Positions 43,479 to 52,345 of a stretch of 64,000 bases of DNA are shown one piece after another. Under the pieces are notes generated by a model, which was not told the origin of the DNA, ran no database searches, and saw only the letters and a list, made by a program, of their open reading frames with translations. Positions within the stretch are counted from its first letter, which is position 1; each line of letters starts with the position of its first letter. The position numbers and the translations under genes are program-made. The stretch is from assembly GCA_017396555.1 (NCBI GenBank), contig JAFQLS010000045.1, positions 46,834 to 110,833 on the forward strand. Direction: 5' to 3'. The DNA is from Lachnospiraceae bacterium (GTDB taxonomy: Bacteria > Bacillota > Clostridia > Lachnospirales > Lachnospiraceae).

Positions 43479-44548
43479 TGTCTAAAAAAATACTTCTCAC
43501 CGGCGGTGGAACTGCTGGTCACGTAACCCCAAATATTGCATTACTTCCCGGTCTTAAAAAGCTAGGCTACGAGGTTCACTATATGGGTTCCTATGATGGT
43601 ATCGAAAAAAAACTTATTGAAGAATTAGGTATTCCATATACAGGAATTTCATCAGGTAAGCTTAGAAGATATTTATCAGCTAAGAATTTCACAGACCCTT
43701 TTAGAGTTTTGAAAGGCTTTAAAGAAGCTAAAAAATTTATAAAAGAATACAAGCCTGATGTTGTATTTTCAAAAGGTGGTTTTGTTTCAGTACCTGTAGT
43801 TTTTGCAGCTAAACGATACAAAATCCCTGTTATCATTCATGAATCCGATATGACACCGGGTCTTGCCAACAAGCTTGCAATTCCTAAAGCTGTAAAGGTG
43901 TGTCATAATTTTCCTGAAACTGCAGAGTATTTACCAAAGGGAAAATCGGTTTATACAGGCTCACCTATCCGAGCTGAATTATTATCAGGTAACAAACTTT
44001 TAGGTCTTGATATGTGTAAATTTAACACTACCAAGCCTGTAATTATGGTTATCGGTGGCAGTTTGGGTGCCGCTTCTGTAAATAATGCCGTACGAAAAGC
44101 TCTTCCAATCCTCCTTGAAAGATTTCAGGTTGTTCATTTATGCGGAAAAGGCAAAGTAGACGAAAGTCTTAATAATATTAAGGGCTATATTCAATTTGAA
44201 TATATTAAAGCCGAACTCAAGAACCTCTTTGCTATGGCTGACATAATAATTTCCAGAGCAGGGGCAAATGCTATATGTGAAATTCTTGCTCTTAAAAAGC
44301 CCAGCATCCTTATTCCGCTTTCTGCAAAGGCAAGTCGCGGAGACCAGATTCTGAATGCTGCTTCTTTTAGTAATCAGGGATTTAGTGAGGTTATTGAAGA
44401 AGATAATATAACAACTGATTTATTAGTTAGCACCGTTAATAAAGTTTACGACGAACGTGCAACCTATTTAGAGGCAATCAACAATGCTCCTTCCGGCAAT
44501 GCTGTTGAAAAAATCCTCGAATTAATCGAAGAACAGACAAATAAATAA
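43478..44548 (+). CDS. murG: MurG-type UDP-GlcNAc transferase
   Basis: A 356-residue glycosyltransferase. The N-terminal loop GGGTAGHVTPNIALLPGL and the C-terminal UDP-GlcNAc site (IISRAGANAICEILALKKPS, then IPLSAKASRGDQ) are those of MurG, which adds GlcNAc to lipid I to give lipid II on the inner membrane face. The loop begins GGGTAGH, where GGTGGH is common, as seen in some Firmicute MurG proteins. It is coupled to the TSCPD gene and not in a mur/fts cluster, so a second copy elsewhere is possible. Confidence 0.88.
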   Translation: MSKKILLTGGGTAGHVTPNIALLPGLKKLGYEVHYMGSYDGIEKKLIEELGIPYTGISSGKLRRYLSAKNFTDPFRVLKGFKEAKKFIKEYKPDVVFSKGGFVSVPVVFAAKRYKIPVIIHESDMTPGLANKLAIPKAVKVCHNFPETAEYLPKGKSVYTGSPIRAELLSGNKLLGLDMCKFNTTKPVIMVIGGSLGAASVNNAVRKALPILLERFQVVHLCGKGKVDESLNNIKGYIQFEYIKAELKNLFAMADIIISRAGANAICEILALKKPSILIPLSAKASRGDQILNAASFSNQGFSEVIEEDNITTDLLVSTVNKVYDERATYLEAINNAPSGNAVEKILELIEEQTNK

Positions 44549-44560
44549 TTATATAATTAA

Positions 44561-44606
44561 AGCTGAGATTCTTATATTAATATTTACCATCTAAGAATTC
44601 TCAGCT
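44561..44606. terminator. Bidirectional terminator between murG and the HIT gene
   Basis: A 14-bp stem AGCTGAGATTCTTA with TAAGAATTCTCAGCT (one bulge) lies between the two convergent genes. T-tracts are weak. Confidence 0.6.
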
Positions 44607-44638
44607 TAATTAATTTCTTAAATTTGATTGAGTGTTAT

Positions 44639-45058
44639 TTATTTTAGTGCTTCCTGTATCATCTCACTCCACTTTTTGAGTTCTTCTGCATCTGCCTCAC
44701 CAGGAGTCCAGAATTTATGAACATCATCATTCTCATATCTTGGTATAAGATGTAGGTGGAAATGAAATACCGTCTGGCCTGCACATTCGTTATTATTCTG
44801 CACAAGATTAAAACCATCCGCCTCAAACATTTCAGTCATAACTGTAGCAAGCTTCTTTGCTACTACCATAACCTTAGCCGCCACTTCATCCGGTAACTCA
44901 AATAAATTTCTGTAATGTTCCTTCGGTAATATAATGGCATGTCCCTTACTTGCCGGACTAAGATCAAATATTACTCTGAACATCTCATCCTCGTATAAAG
45001 TGTTTGTTGGTATCTCGCCATTTGCGAGCTTACAAAAAATACAATTGTTGTCTTTCAT
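44639..45058 (-). CDS. HIT family hydrolase
   Basis: A 139-residue histidine-triad protein. The zinc-like N-terminal motif CIFCKLANGEIPTNTLYED is followed by the HIT motif HFHLHLIPRY with the nucleophilic middle His. It belongs to the HinT/Fhit-like branch that hydrolyses nucleotide phosphoramidates or dinucleoside polyphosphates. The ATG at 45058 has GGAGG six bases upstream. Divergent from the histidine kinase gene. Confidence 0.92.
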   Translation of the reverse strand: MKDNNCIFCKLANGEIPTNTLYEDEMFRVIFDLSPASKGHAIILPKEHYRNLFELPDEVAAKVMVVAKKLATVMTEMFEADGFNLVQNNNECAGQTVFHFHLHLIPRYENDDVHKFWTPGEADAEELKKWSEMIQEALK

Positions 45059-45075
45059 AATTTCCTCCATATTAG

Positions 45076-45130
45076 TGTCGAATTTTTTGTTTAATTAGTG
45101 TTTGACATTTTGCAATAAAGTATATACACT
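45076..45130 (+). promoter_or_regulatory. Promoter with 0A-box-like site upstream of the histidine kinase
   Basis: TGTCGAA (45076-45082) matches the Spo0A box core; a perfect TTGACA -35 (45102-45107) and TACACT -10 (45125-45130) with a 17-base spacer follow. The box lies 19 bases before the -35, similar to the LysM operon layout. Motif match only. Confidence 0.5.
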
Positions 45131-45165
45131 AAGAGTATTATTTAATTAAGGTGGTTATTCAAGCA

Positions 45166-45888
45166 ATGCATAACAATGAAGACATTAAAAAACTAAAATC
45201 ACAAAATCCTGAGTTTTGTAAAGCCTTTGATTCTTTACACAATGAGCATACTATGACTCTTCGCAAAATATCCCATGAGTTAGGAAACGCCCTAACTCTT
45301 ATTAATAGTTCTTTGCAAATTATTGAATCCAGTCACCCTGAAGTTAAGACTTTCAAATATTGGGATACAACTATGGAAGATATCATTTATATGAAAAATC
45401 TTATTTCCCAAATTTCGCAATTTAATAATGGTGAAACTCTCTCTCTTTCCATTGTACAGTTGCATTCAATACTAAATGATGTCGTAAACTCTTTTTTAGT
45501 TCATGAGGATGTTATAAACAAAAAAATATCTATTACTCTCAATGCTAATTCAGATATTCCCGATATATCCGGTGACTATATCAAACTGAAACAGGTTTTT
45601 ATAAATATAATTAAAAATGCCATTGAAGCTTGCGATGAAAACGACTCCATTATAATTAATCTTGAGGTTAAAACATCCTCAATTAATATATGCATATCCG
45701 ATACCGGATGTGGTCTTAATGAAACTCAGCTAAAGAATATTTTTAATCCAATGGTTACATATAAACCTGGCGGAACCGGACTTGGTCTGCCTATAAGCCG
45801 ACGTATAATTAAAGCTCACAAAGGTAACATTTCAGCTTCATCCGTTGTAAACAAAGGAACGACATTCTTAATTGAATTTCCTTTATAA
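45166..45888 (+). CDS. Soluble sensor histidine kinase (orphan)
   Basis: A 240-residue kinase without membrane segments. The phospho-acceptor helix has KISHELGNALTLINSSLQ and the ATPase domain has the N box FINIIKNAIEACDE, the G1 box ISDTGCGLNE and the G2 box GGTGLGLPISRRII. It resembles NtrB- or sporulation-type kinases lacking a clear input domain. No response regulator gene is adjacent; the Spo0A-like regulator at 39.9 kb is a candidate partner. The ATG at 45166 has AAGGTGG upstream, better than a GTG at 45151. Confidence 0.87.
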   Translation: MHNNEDIKKLKSQNPEFCKAFDSLHNEHTMTLRKISHELGNALTLINSSLQIIESSHPEVKTFKYWDTTMEDIIYMKNLISQISQFNNGETLSLSIVQLHSILNDVVNSFLVHEDVINKKISITLNANSDIPDISGDYIKLKQVFINIIKNAIEACDENDSIIINLEVKTSSINICISDTGCGLNETQLKNIFNPMVTYKPGGTGLGLPISRRIIKAHKGNISASSVVNKGTTFLIEFPL

Positions 45889-46884
45889 TTATCTGTTACT
45901 GAAATCAAATAAATTATCAAGCTTTCTTATAAGACCAAAACTACCTTTTGCAGACATCTCGCCACTCATAAATGCTCTTTGGAATGTCTGTCTGCCTTGA
46001 ACTATAGATAATAGAACTTCGTGTGTTAACTTAGCTAATACATCTGTATTAGATATATTTTCATATCTGCATTCAAGTTCTTTCCCTTTTACACTTAGAT
46101 ATAAAGTCTTTTTCTTATCTTTAATTATAATAGCATAGCTTGCACTAAAGTCTTCCTGAGGGTTAAATACAACTGTGAATTCTTTTATGAACTCAAGCTC
46201 AACATCCTCTCCCTGCTGACTTAAAATTCCCTTAAACATTGATGCTAATTCTTCGATATCTTCTTTTTGTTGCTTTACATATATATCATCTGCAACATAC
46301 CTTGATAACTGTTCACTTTCTTGTGGCGTAAGCTCTATAGACGTCTTTATCATATTCTGCTTAATTGCACTACTGCTAGACGGCAATACCTGCTGTCTCT
46401 GCGATACAGTTCTGTAAACATTTTCAGCCTTCTTTTCAATAATATTCTTATATGCTTTATTCGTTTCAAATTCAACATTATCTTCAACATATGCACATAC
46501 TCCGTCGCAAGGCTTTCCACCTAAAAGCTCCCACGATGTATTAAGGTATTCCATTGCCTCATTCTCTCCATATGTTGTTGAAATAACAACAGGACACATA
46601 TAAAGTGAATTCATTTTATTCTTATCACCGTATAGCCAGCATGCATCTAAAAACTGCTGCATAAAGCCTCCAATGCCCTTCCACTCAACACTTGCCGCAA
46701 GAATAATTCCATCTGCTTCCTTAAGAGTCTGTGGCAATGTTGTTATTGCATTTTTCATTTCATAAAGATTATATCTCTTAACATTTACCCTTAACTCATC
46801 AAAAACTTCTTCCATTTTATCCAAAACATATAATGTCGGGTCTTCTATTAATCCTCTTCCACCGTAATAAATATTAATATTCAT
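45889..46884 (-). CDS. Flavodoxin-like and SCP2-like fusion protein
   Basis: A 331-residue protein (MNINIYYGGRGLIEDPTLYV). The first half resembles NADPH-dependent FMN reductase/flavodoxin proteins (GIILAASVEWKGIGGFMQQF, VISTTYGENEAMEYL). The second half (from about 215) resembles an SCP2 sterol-carrier domain (RAFMSGEMSAKGSFGLIRKL near the end). The combination suggests a flavin or lipid-linked redox role, which is inferred. The ATG at 46884 has AAGGA upstream. It lies just downstream of the rhomboid gene and may be the last gene of the Tad operon. Confidence 0.7.
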   Translation of the reverse strand: MNINIYYGGRGLIEDPTLYVLDKMEEVFDELRVNVKRYNLYEMKNAITTLPQTLKEADGIILAASVEWKGIGGFMQQFLDACWLYGDKNKMNSLYMCPVVISTTYGENEAMEYLNTSWELLGGKPCDGVCAYVEDNVEFETNKAYKNIIEKKAENVYRTVSQRQQVLPSSSSAIKQNMIKTSIELTPQESEQLSRYVADDIYVKQQKEDIEELASMFKGILSQQGEDVELEFIKEFTVVFNPQEDFSASYAIIIKDKKKTLYLSVKGKELECRYENISNTDVLAKLTHEVLLSIVQGRQTFQRAFMSGEMSAKGSFGLIRKLDNLFDFSNR

Positions 46885-46947
46885 TTGCAAATATCCTTCT
46901 TTCAGAATTATCATATAGTGCTATTGTAATATAAATCCACATTGGTT

Positions 46948-47955
46948 TCAAGAAGCATTCTTTATATCCTGCTTCTTACTAGTCATATAAACTATTCCGC
47001 CAATAACTATTCCTGAAAAAAATCCGGCAATGTGTGCAACATTATCAACTCCTGTATCTGTAAATCCTCCATACACCATTAATATAACAAGTATGATAAA
47101 TCTATATATAATTTCTCCTGCTTGTTTTCTATTAAACCATAACACAATTATCATGGCCCCCATAATTCCGTATATTGCACCCGAAGCTCCACCGGAGATT
47201 ATATCGTTCCTGCCTATTAACATATTTGCCATGGATGATACTAAACTCGCAAATAATCCTGACAACAAATATATAAAAAGAAATCTACCTCTTCCATATA
47301 TCTTCTCTATTTGTACACCTATCATATACAGCATAAACATATTATTTACCAGATGTTCTATACCAAAATGAATAAACATACAGGTAAATAAACGATATAA
47401 TTCCATTTCCTTAAATTCTAGCTCCCATGATGATGCACCATGATTTAACATAAAGTACACATCCAACGTAGAACCCTTAGATTCCAATGCAATATACACT
47501 AATACATTTATCAATATTAATATAATAGACACAATCGGTATGGAAATTTTTCTTGTACTATTTTTTTCGGAAAATGCAATATCTTCTATCCATGCTTCTA
47601 TACCATCAAAGTTCTGTGGCTGATTATCATATACTATTATTTTATTTGACTTAACATCTAAAAGCCAAACATTAATATAGTTAATGAGCTCTCGGTCTCT
47701 TGCCACATTATCTGTATAAACTAAAAATAAAATCTCCAGATTATCATATCCTTCTCCGGACATATCCTGTCTAAATTTCATTTCCAATTCATTTAATTCT
47801 AATGAAGAATATTTTCTAAGTCCGGTATTATCTACTACCACACACATTTTCACACTATTATCTCGGTTATTTCCATATAAATATATCTGATTAGTAATAA
47901 TTGCCTTCTTATAATTCTTACTTTTAAAATAATTATCCAATAAAGCCCCAGGCAT
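46948..47955 (-). CDS. Rhomboid-family intramembrane serine protease
   Basis: A 335-residue protein. An N-terminal soluble region of about 145 residues precedes six or so membrane segments. The catalytic Ser is in GGASGAIYGIMGA (GxSG motif) and the catalytic His in VDNVAHIAGFFSG. Rhomboids cleave membrane-anchored proteins within the bilayer. Lying at the end of the Tad pilus operon, it could process pilin-like proteins, but this is inference. AAGGAGG precedes the ATG. Confidence 0.9.
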   Translation of the reverse strand: MPGALLDNYFKSKNYKKAIITNQIYLYGNNRDNSVKMCVVVDNTGLRKYSSLELNELEMKFRQDMSGEGYDNLEILFLVYTDNVARDRELINYINVWLLDVKSNKIIVYDNQPQNFDGIEAWIEDIAFSEKNSTRKISIPIVSIILILINVLVYIALESKGSTLDVYFMLNHGASSWELEFKEMELYRLFTCMFIHFGIEHLVNNMFMLYMIGVQIEKIYGRGRFLFIYLLSGLFASLVSSMANMLIGRNDIISGGASGAIYGIMGAMIIVLWFNRKQAGEIIYRFIILVILMVYGGFTDTGVDNVAHIAGFFSGIVIGGIVYMTSKKQDIKNAS

Positions 47956-48026
47956 TTTTGTGCCTCCTTAATTCATAAATAATTCTTATGGACTTTACAT
48001 TATCATCATTTTATTTAACTGTCAAA

Positions 48027-49106
48027 TCATCTATTCCTTATTATATATTCAATACAACCAAATATTACCTTGTCACCTACATTCAATTCTTCAAGCTTAT
48101 ATGGTATCAGCCTTCTTCCATTTATATATGTTCCATTTGTAGTATTAAGATCTTCAATATAACATTTGTCACCGCTCACTTCACATTTAGCGTGAATTCT
48201 ACTTACAGACGGATCATTAATTACAACATCTACATTTTTTTCAAGTTTTCCAATTACTATACTTTTATCAGAAATTTTGATATCTTCATAATTATTAGAA
48301 CAGGCACAAAAATAATAACTATTCTCTGTAGAAATATGCATTAACACAGTATGTCCTATCTCTTCTGAATTTTCATTTATTTCATATATTGACTTTTCTT
48401 CACAAACCAAGTCAGGTTCCTTTATATATGACTGAAATTTATTTTTAATTATTGATGTAAGCTTATCAATAAATCCAGTTCTTCTATTCACTACCCTTTC
48501 ATCCGTATACTCTATTTGTTCTTCATACTCTTCTTTACTGTATTCAACCCGGATATCTAATGCCTGCAATATATCATTTAACATAAATGTATCTCTCATA
48601 ACAATCTCATTAAATTTATATACACAGGTGACTGCTTCAACATCCGTATAATTAATTTTACCTATAAAATATCTGGACAATTCCTGTAGCTGCTGCCATA
48701 CAGGTTCACAGTAGTATGGATTCAAAACAAATCTTGTTTCTCCTGTTTCCGCACACATATATATCATATCTGGTGAAAACATTATATTTTCTGCTCTTAA
48801 CATATACCTGCTTATATTTTCACATACCTTGCATATTCCCTGAATTATATATTTTATGTCTTCATAGCATAGCCTCACTGAACCATATAATTTATCCATA
48901 GGCTGCAATGATGATATGTCATACATAAACTGCTGCTCATTATTTTTTCTTATATAACTCATATTAAGCAATCCCTGTATCTGATTTTCTGCAAGCATAT
49001 GTGTCTTATAACTGTCTTTTATATCTTTAACCTCTAATAGCAAATAATTTTTGTTTAAATCGATTATATATCTTTTATTAATTTTTTGTAAATTGATTGA
49101 TTCCAT
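48027..49106 (-). CDS. FHA domain protein (DUF6382-like N-terminus) of the Tad operon
   Basis: A 359-residue soluble protein. The N-terminal region of about 210 residues resembles DUF6382, seen in Lachnospiraceae Tad loci. The C-terminal FHA domain contains the phosphothreonine-binding pieces VINDPSVSRIHAKCE and IEDLNTTNGTYINGRRL. FHA domains read phosphothreonine, pointing to control by a Ser/Thr kinase; the kinase-MinD fusion at 10.4 kb is a candidate. The ATG at 49106 has AAGGTG upstream. It overlaps the end of the TadE-like gene. Confidence 0.85.
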   Translation of the reverse strand: MESINLQKINKRYIIDLNKNYLLLEVKDIKDSYKTHMLAENQIQGLLNMSYIRKNNEQQFMYDISSLQPMDKLYGSVRLCYEDIKYIIQGICKVCENISRYMLRAENIMFSPDMIYMCAETGETRFVLNPYYCEPVWQQLQELSRYFIGKINYTDVEAVTCVYKFNEIVMRDTFMLNDILQALDIRVEYSKEEYEEQIEYTDERVVNRRTGFIDKLTSIIKNKFQSYIKEPDLVCEEKSIYEINENSEEIGHTVLMHISTENSYYFCACSNNYEDIKISDKSIVIGKLEKNVDVVINDPSVSRIHAKCEVSGDKCYIEDLNTTNGTYINGRRLIPYKLEELNVGDKVIFGCIEYIIRNR

Positions 49107-49464
49107 CCTCAAGCACCTTTATCTTTCTTAAATTATCAATACTTGTAACATTTTCTGATACACTTATTTTCCATGAATTTGTTCCAAGTATGGGGATACT
49201 ATACTTTAGTTTCATCGTAGAAATTTCTTTTCCAATTTTTTTCCTCTGCTCTCTGTCATAAACCCTCCCCATAAATGTTATAGGTTTATAATCTTCATTT
49301 GATTTCATAAGATTATACTTAGCCTGTGCTGAAATAACAGTATAATCATGTAAAAAGAAAGTTACATACATTATCAACAAAATCATCGTTATTACTATTC
49401 CCATAACTCCTGCTGTTTCAACAGTCACACTTCCCTCATTATTTATTTTGCACATCTTGAACAT
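49078..49464 (-). CDS. TadE-like pseudopilin (short)
   Basis: A 128-residue protein with a prepilin-like N-terminus: NNEG followed by SVTVETAGVMGIVITMILL, giving a Gly before the likely cleavage point and Glu at +5. The hydrophobic stretch follows directly. It matches TadE/TadF-type pseudopilins that support Flp pilus assembly. The gene overlaps its neighbours on both sides by 22-29 bases. AAGGAAATT precedes the ATG. Confidence 0.78.
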   Translation of the reverse strand: MFKMCKINNEGSVTVETAGVMGIVITMILLIMYVTFFLHDYTVISAQAKYNLMKSNEDYKPITFMGRVYDREQRKKIGKEISTMKLKYSIPILGTNSWKISVSENVTSIDNLRKIKVLEDGINQFTKN

Positions 49465-50180
49465 AATTTCCTTGCTCCTATTTCTTCTAGTTTTATCTCA
49501 TTTATAAATCGTAACAAGCTACTACACTCTTTAAATATATGATATCTGTCTCCTGTATCTGTTATATAAACATATTCATTATTTTCTATATCTTCAGATA
49601 TACATATCTTACATTTGGCGTACTTTTTTTTATTTACCTGACTGTATTTTATTTTTTTAATTGATAACAATAAATGTGTACATTTCTTACTTGTATGATA
49701 TACTTTTCCATTCTTAGTTATATAAACTACACTGTCGTCATCTTCTTTTGTGTTTGCAATGCTTTCTCCTTCCCATTTCCTAAAAATTAAAACCTGTTTT
49801 ATTTTAAGAGAACCTATAGGAAAGTTATATTTGTAGTCTGACCTTAATACAATTCCATCCTTTAATATACTCTCAAAGCTAATATCTACATTTTCAGAAG
49901 TATTATAAATCAAAGTATTTTTACTCATCTTACATGCATTATCATACAGCTCATTATAAATATTGTTCTGTTTATTCAATAATATTAAAACGTGCATTAA
50001 CATAATAAAAACCATTAAAAATATTGGAATTACAAGTGATGCCTCTAAAACAATGCTTCCTCTATCAGAGGTAAGAAAAGATACCCTTTCCCTATGGGAG
50101 TGTTTTTTGTTGGTCTTTTGTATTGGGAGAAAACCATTACGCGGCATATACATATTAATAATATAATAGACAAAGGGCAT
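49443..50180 (-). CDS. TadE-like pseudopilin with duplicated Cys/His C-terminal domain
   Basis: A 245-residue protein. The prepilin-type segment DRGSIVLEASLVIPIF has Glu at +5 after Gly. The C-terminal 85 residues hold two copies of one pattern: VYITKNGKVYHTSKKCTHLL then YAKCKIC, and VYITDTGDRYHIFKECSSLL then KLCSRC. Each copy has a His, then Cys, then C-x2-C, which suggests metal binding. Similar Y-H-x-C-x-C modules end some competence and Ada-like proteins. Such a pair on a pseudopilin is unusual. GAGGTAAGGAAAG precedes the ATG. Confidence 0.8.
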   Translation of the reverse strand: MPFVYYIINMYMPRNGFLPIQKTNKKHSHRERVSFLTSDRGSIVLEASLVIPIFLMVFIMLMHVLILLNKQNNIYNELYDNACKMSKNTLIYNTSENVDISFESILKDGIVLRSDYKYNFPIGSLKIKQVLIFRKWEGESIANTKEDDDSVVYITKNGKVYHTSKKCTHLLLSIKKIKYSQVNKKKYAKCKICISEDIENNEYVYITDTGDRYHIFKECSSLLRFINEIKLEEIGARKLCSRCAK

Positions 50181-50202
50181 CTTTCCTTACCTCCTCTTTT
50201 TA

Positions 50203-52164
50203 CTAGTATGATAATTCTGAGCTAATAGTATAGTAATACATATCATCTATAGATACTGGTATATTAAATAACTGCTTTATTCTGTATTTACCTTCTACAC
50301 TTACTCTGCATATACATTCACTTAGCTTAAAACTTTCATTATATTTTTCCGCTATATTTAACTCGATAATATCCATTGTTCTATACACCTGTTTTACAGA
50401 ATTTTGCGCTATAAGCAATATTCTCAAATAATCTTTATATCCCATAGCCAAGCCCTCTTCATCTCTCTTGTTTTTATATTTCTTAGCATCAAACTTTTTA
50501 AGATTATTAAGATCTGTATTCCATTCACTTCTTGTTTTAACTAAATTTATTTCTTCCCCATCTAATAATAGCCTAACATCCACCACAGACTCGGCTGTTA
50601 CCCATATTCCAATAATAAGCCATTTGGTAACAGATATTAATGGTGTAATACCTGTCGAACCAACTATAGATGCTGCCATTCCCTCTGCTGCCATCATTTT
50701 TTCTTTATCTGTAACTATGTATGCAAAATTAAATCCCTCTCTTAAAGCCACTAATTCAGCAGCTATATACTCCATATTTTTTTTATCGCTATCTTTTCCT
50801 GCTATAATATACTCAACTTCACATTCTATACTTTTTTCATCTTTCTTATCTGACAGATAATATGTAAAATAATCAAACAAATACTGGCTATATAGTATTT
50901 TTCTTATTGATTCATTTAACGAATCGTAATCTTTATATTTGTAATTTGTATTATATTCACATTCTTTTGAAGGCAAACCAACACTATCTATTTTTTTATT
51001 AGAAATATCACCTATATCATCAACAACCAAGGCTAAAAAGCCATCAGAAAACAAACGGGATACTGTTTCAATAAACGAACTATTACCATTTCCCTTCTTA
51101 CTTAAATCATAATTAATTTTAAATTTATCCAATTGTGGAAGTTCTATTTCTATATTCATTTCGGGTACAAAATTATCTTCTTTAATTCCCTTATCTATTT
51201 CTTTTAAAATAGTATCAATATTGTTACAATAATCCCTTAACTTGTGCAACTCATCCTTGCAATGAACCATATTGAAGTAATCCTTATCAAGACTCACTAT
51301 TTTCTCATCATATTCATTTACCATCGTTTCAAGTGCATTGTATATTTCTTCTCTACAATTGTCTTTTGCATCCTTCAAGACCAGATTCATATTATCGAAT
51401 CCTTCTTCTGCAAGAGAAGTGTATTTCTCATAATCCTTTTCATATAAATACACATCCTCTGTACATCTCTCTATTTCTTCCATATATACAGATAAACGCT
51501 GATAATGCTCCTCAAACATTCCTTTTAAACGAAATAACTCACTTTTACTTCCTTCAAAATTCTTAATCTCATTTAAATAACCGTTCATCTCTTCAATAAT
51601 TACAGATATATCTTCAATATCTTCATTAATCAACTCGATTCTTTCACAAACAAGCGATACATCTTCATCTAAAGATGTAACTAAATCCTGATATTTTGTT
51701 ATTTCATCTAAAACTCTACTAACTGAATCATTCTTTTCCAATCCATTAACTTTTAAAAGAATTTCACTAATGACATCTTGTGTTACTTTATACTTCATCA
51801 ACTTATCAACCTGAACTACAAAATTTTCACCATTATCATCTGTTAGCTTTTTAATATCTTCTAGCTTGTGAGATCTCAAGTAGACTCCTAAAATATCCTT
51901 TGTCCTCCCTGTTGTATCATTAACATAATTCTTATAATCCGCACTAAGTTCACTCTCTTCCTTCCAAAGTCCAAATACACCATATTCATCAAATAATTCC
52001 TTTGCATATTTGGAAAAGCACGAATCTAACGAAACATCCGAAACCTGCTGGCTATTAGTTTTTGACGAAATAATTCGCCCAGATTCAATTACAGCCGTTA
52101 CAAAAATTATCATAACAACGAGCATTAAAGCTAAAAAAATTGTTGTATTTCCTCTATTATTCAA
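50203..52164 (-). CDS. DUF5702-like Tad-associated protein (TadG-like)
   Basis: A 653-residue protein. Its N-terminus NNRG followed by NTTIFLALMLVVMIIF looks like a prepilin-type segment. The rest is a large outer region with long coiled coils (about 130-310) and a C-terminal alpha/beta part. It fits the TadG/DUF5702 class of large pseudopilins. The start is a TTG at 52164, immediately after the TAA of the Flp gene, with AAGGTGG upstream inside flp. Its role in pilus surface display is inferred. Confidence 0.75.
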   Translation of the reverse strand: MNNRGNTTIFLALMLVVMIIFVTAVIESGRIISSKTNSQQVSDVSLDSCFSKYAKELFDEYGVFGLWKEESELSADYKNYVNDTTGRTKDILGVYLRSHKLEDIKKLTDDNGENFVVQVDKLMKYKVTQDVISEILLKVNGLEKNDSVSRVLDEITKYQDLVTSLDEDVSLVCERIELINEDIEDISVIIEEMNGYLNEIKNFEGSKSELFRLKGMFEEHYQRLSVYMEEIERCTEDVYLYEKDYEKYTSLAEEGFDNMNLVLKDAKDNCREEIYNALETMVNEYDEKIVSLDKDYFNMVHCKDELHKLRDYCNNIDTILKEIDKGIKEDNFVPEMNIEIELPQLDKFKINYDLSKKGNGNSSFIETVSRLFSDGFLALVVDDIGDISNKKIDSVGLPSKECEYNTNYKYKDYDSLNESIRKILYSQYLFDYFTYYLSDKKDEKSIECEVEYIIAGKDSDKKNMEYIAAELVALREGFNFAYIVTDKEKMMAAEGMAASIVGSTGITPLISVTKWLIIGIWVTAESVVDVRLLLDGEEINLVKTRSEWNTDLNNLKKFDAKKYKNKRDEEGLAMGYKDYLRILLIAQNSVKQVYRTMDIIELNIAEKYNESFKLSECICRVSVEGKYRIKQLFNIPVSIDDMYYYTISSELSY

Positions 52165-52335
52165 TTACATTAAACCCACCTTCGTTGTTATGTTTTTGAA
52201 AATATTATCTATTAAAGTTCCTGCCTTTGTCTTAAAAACAATTACTAATCCAACTAATACAAGTATAATTAATACCATTTCAACTACACCCATTCCTCTG
52301 TTATCATTCATTAAATTTTTAAATAATTTCTTCAT
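52165..52335 (-). CDS. Flp-type pilin (type IVb)
   Basis: A 56-residue pilin precursor. A short basic leader (MKKLFKNLMNDNRG) is followed by MGVVEMVLIILVLVGLVIVF, with Gly before the cleavage site and Glu at +5, as in type IVb pilins. After processing about 42 residues remain, the size of Flp. AGGAGGAAT precedes the ATG. It lies between TadC and the DUF5702 gene, as expected for the major pilin. No prepilin peptidase gene is in the window. Confidence 0.87.
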   Translation of the reverse strand: MKKLFKNLMNDNRGMGVVEMVLIILVLVGLVIVFKTKAGTLIDNIFKNITTKVGLM

Positions 52336-52345
52336 AATATTCCTC

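Noticed and set aside
43478-44548. Macrolide-type or other GT1 glycosyltransferase instead of MurG
   Set aside because: The N-terminal GGGTAGH loop and C-terminal ISRAGANAICE site are those of MurG, and the length fits.
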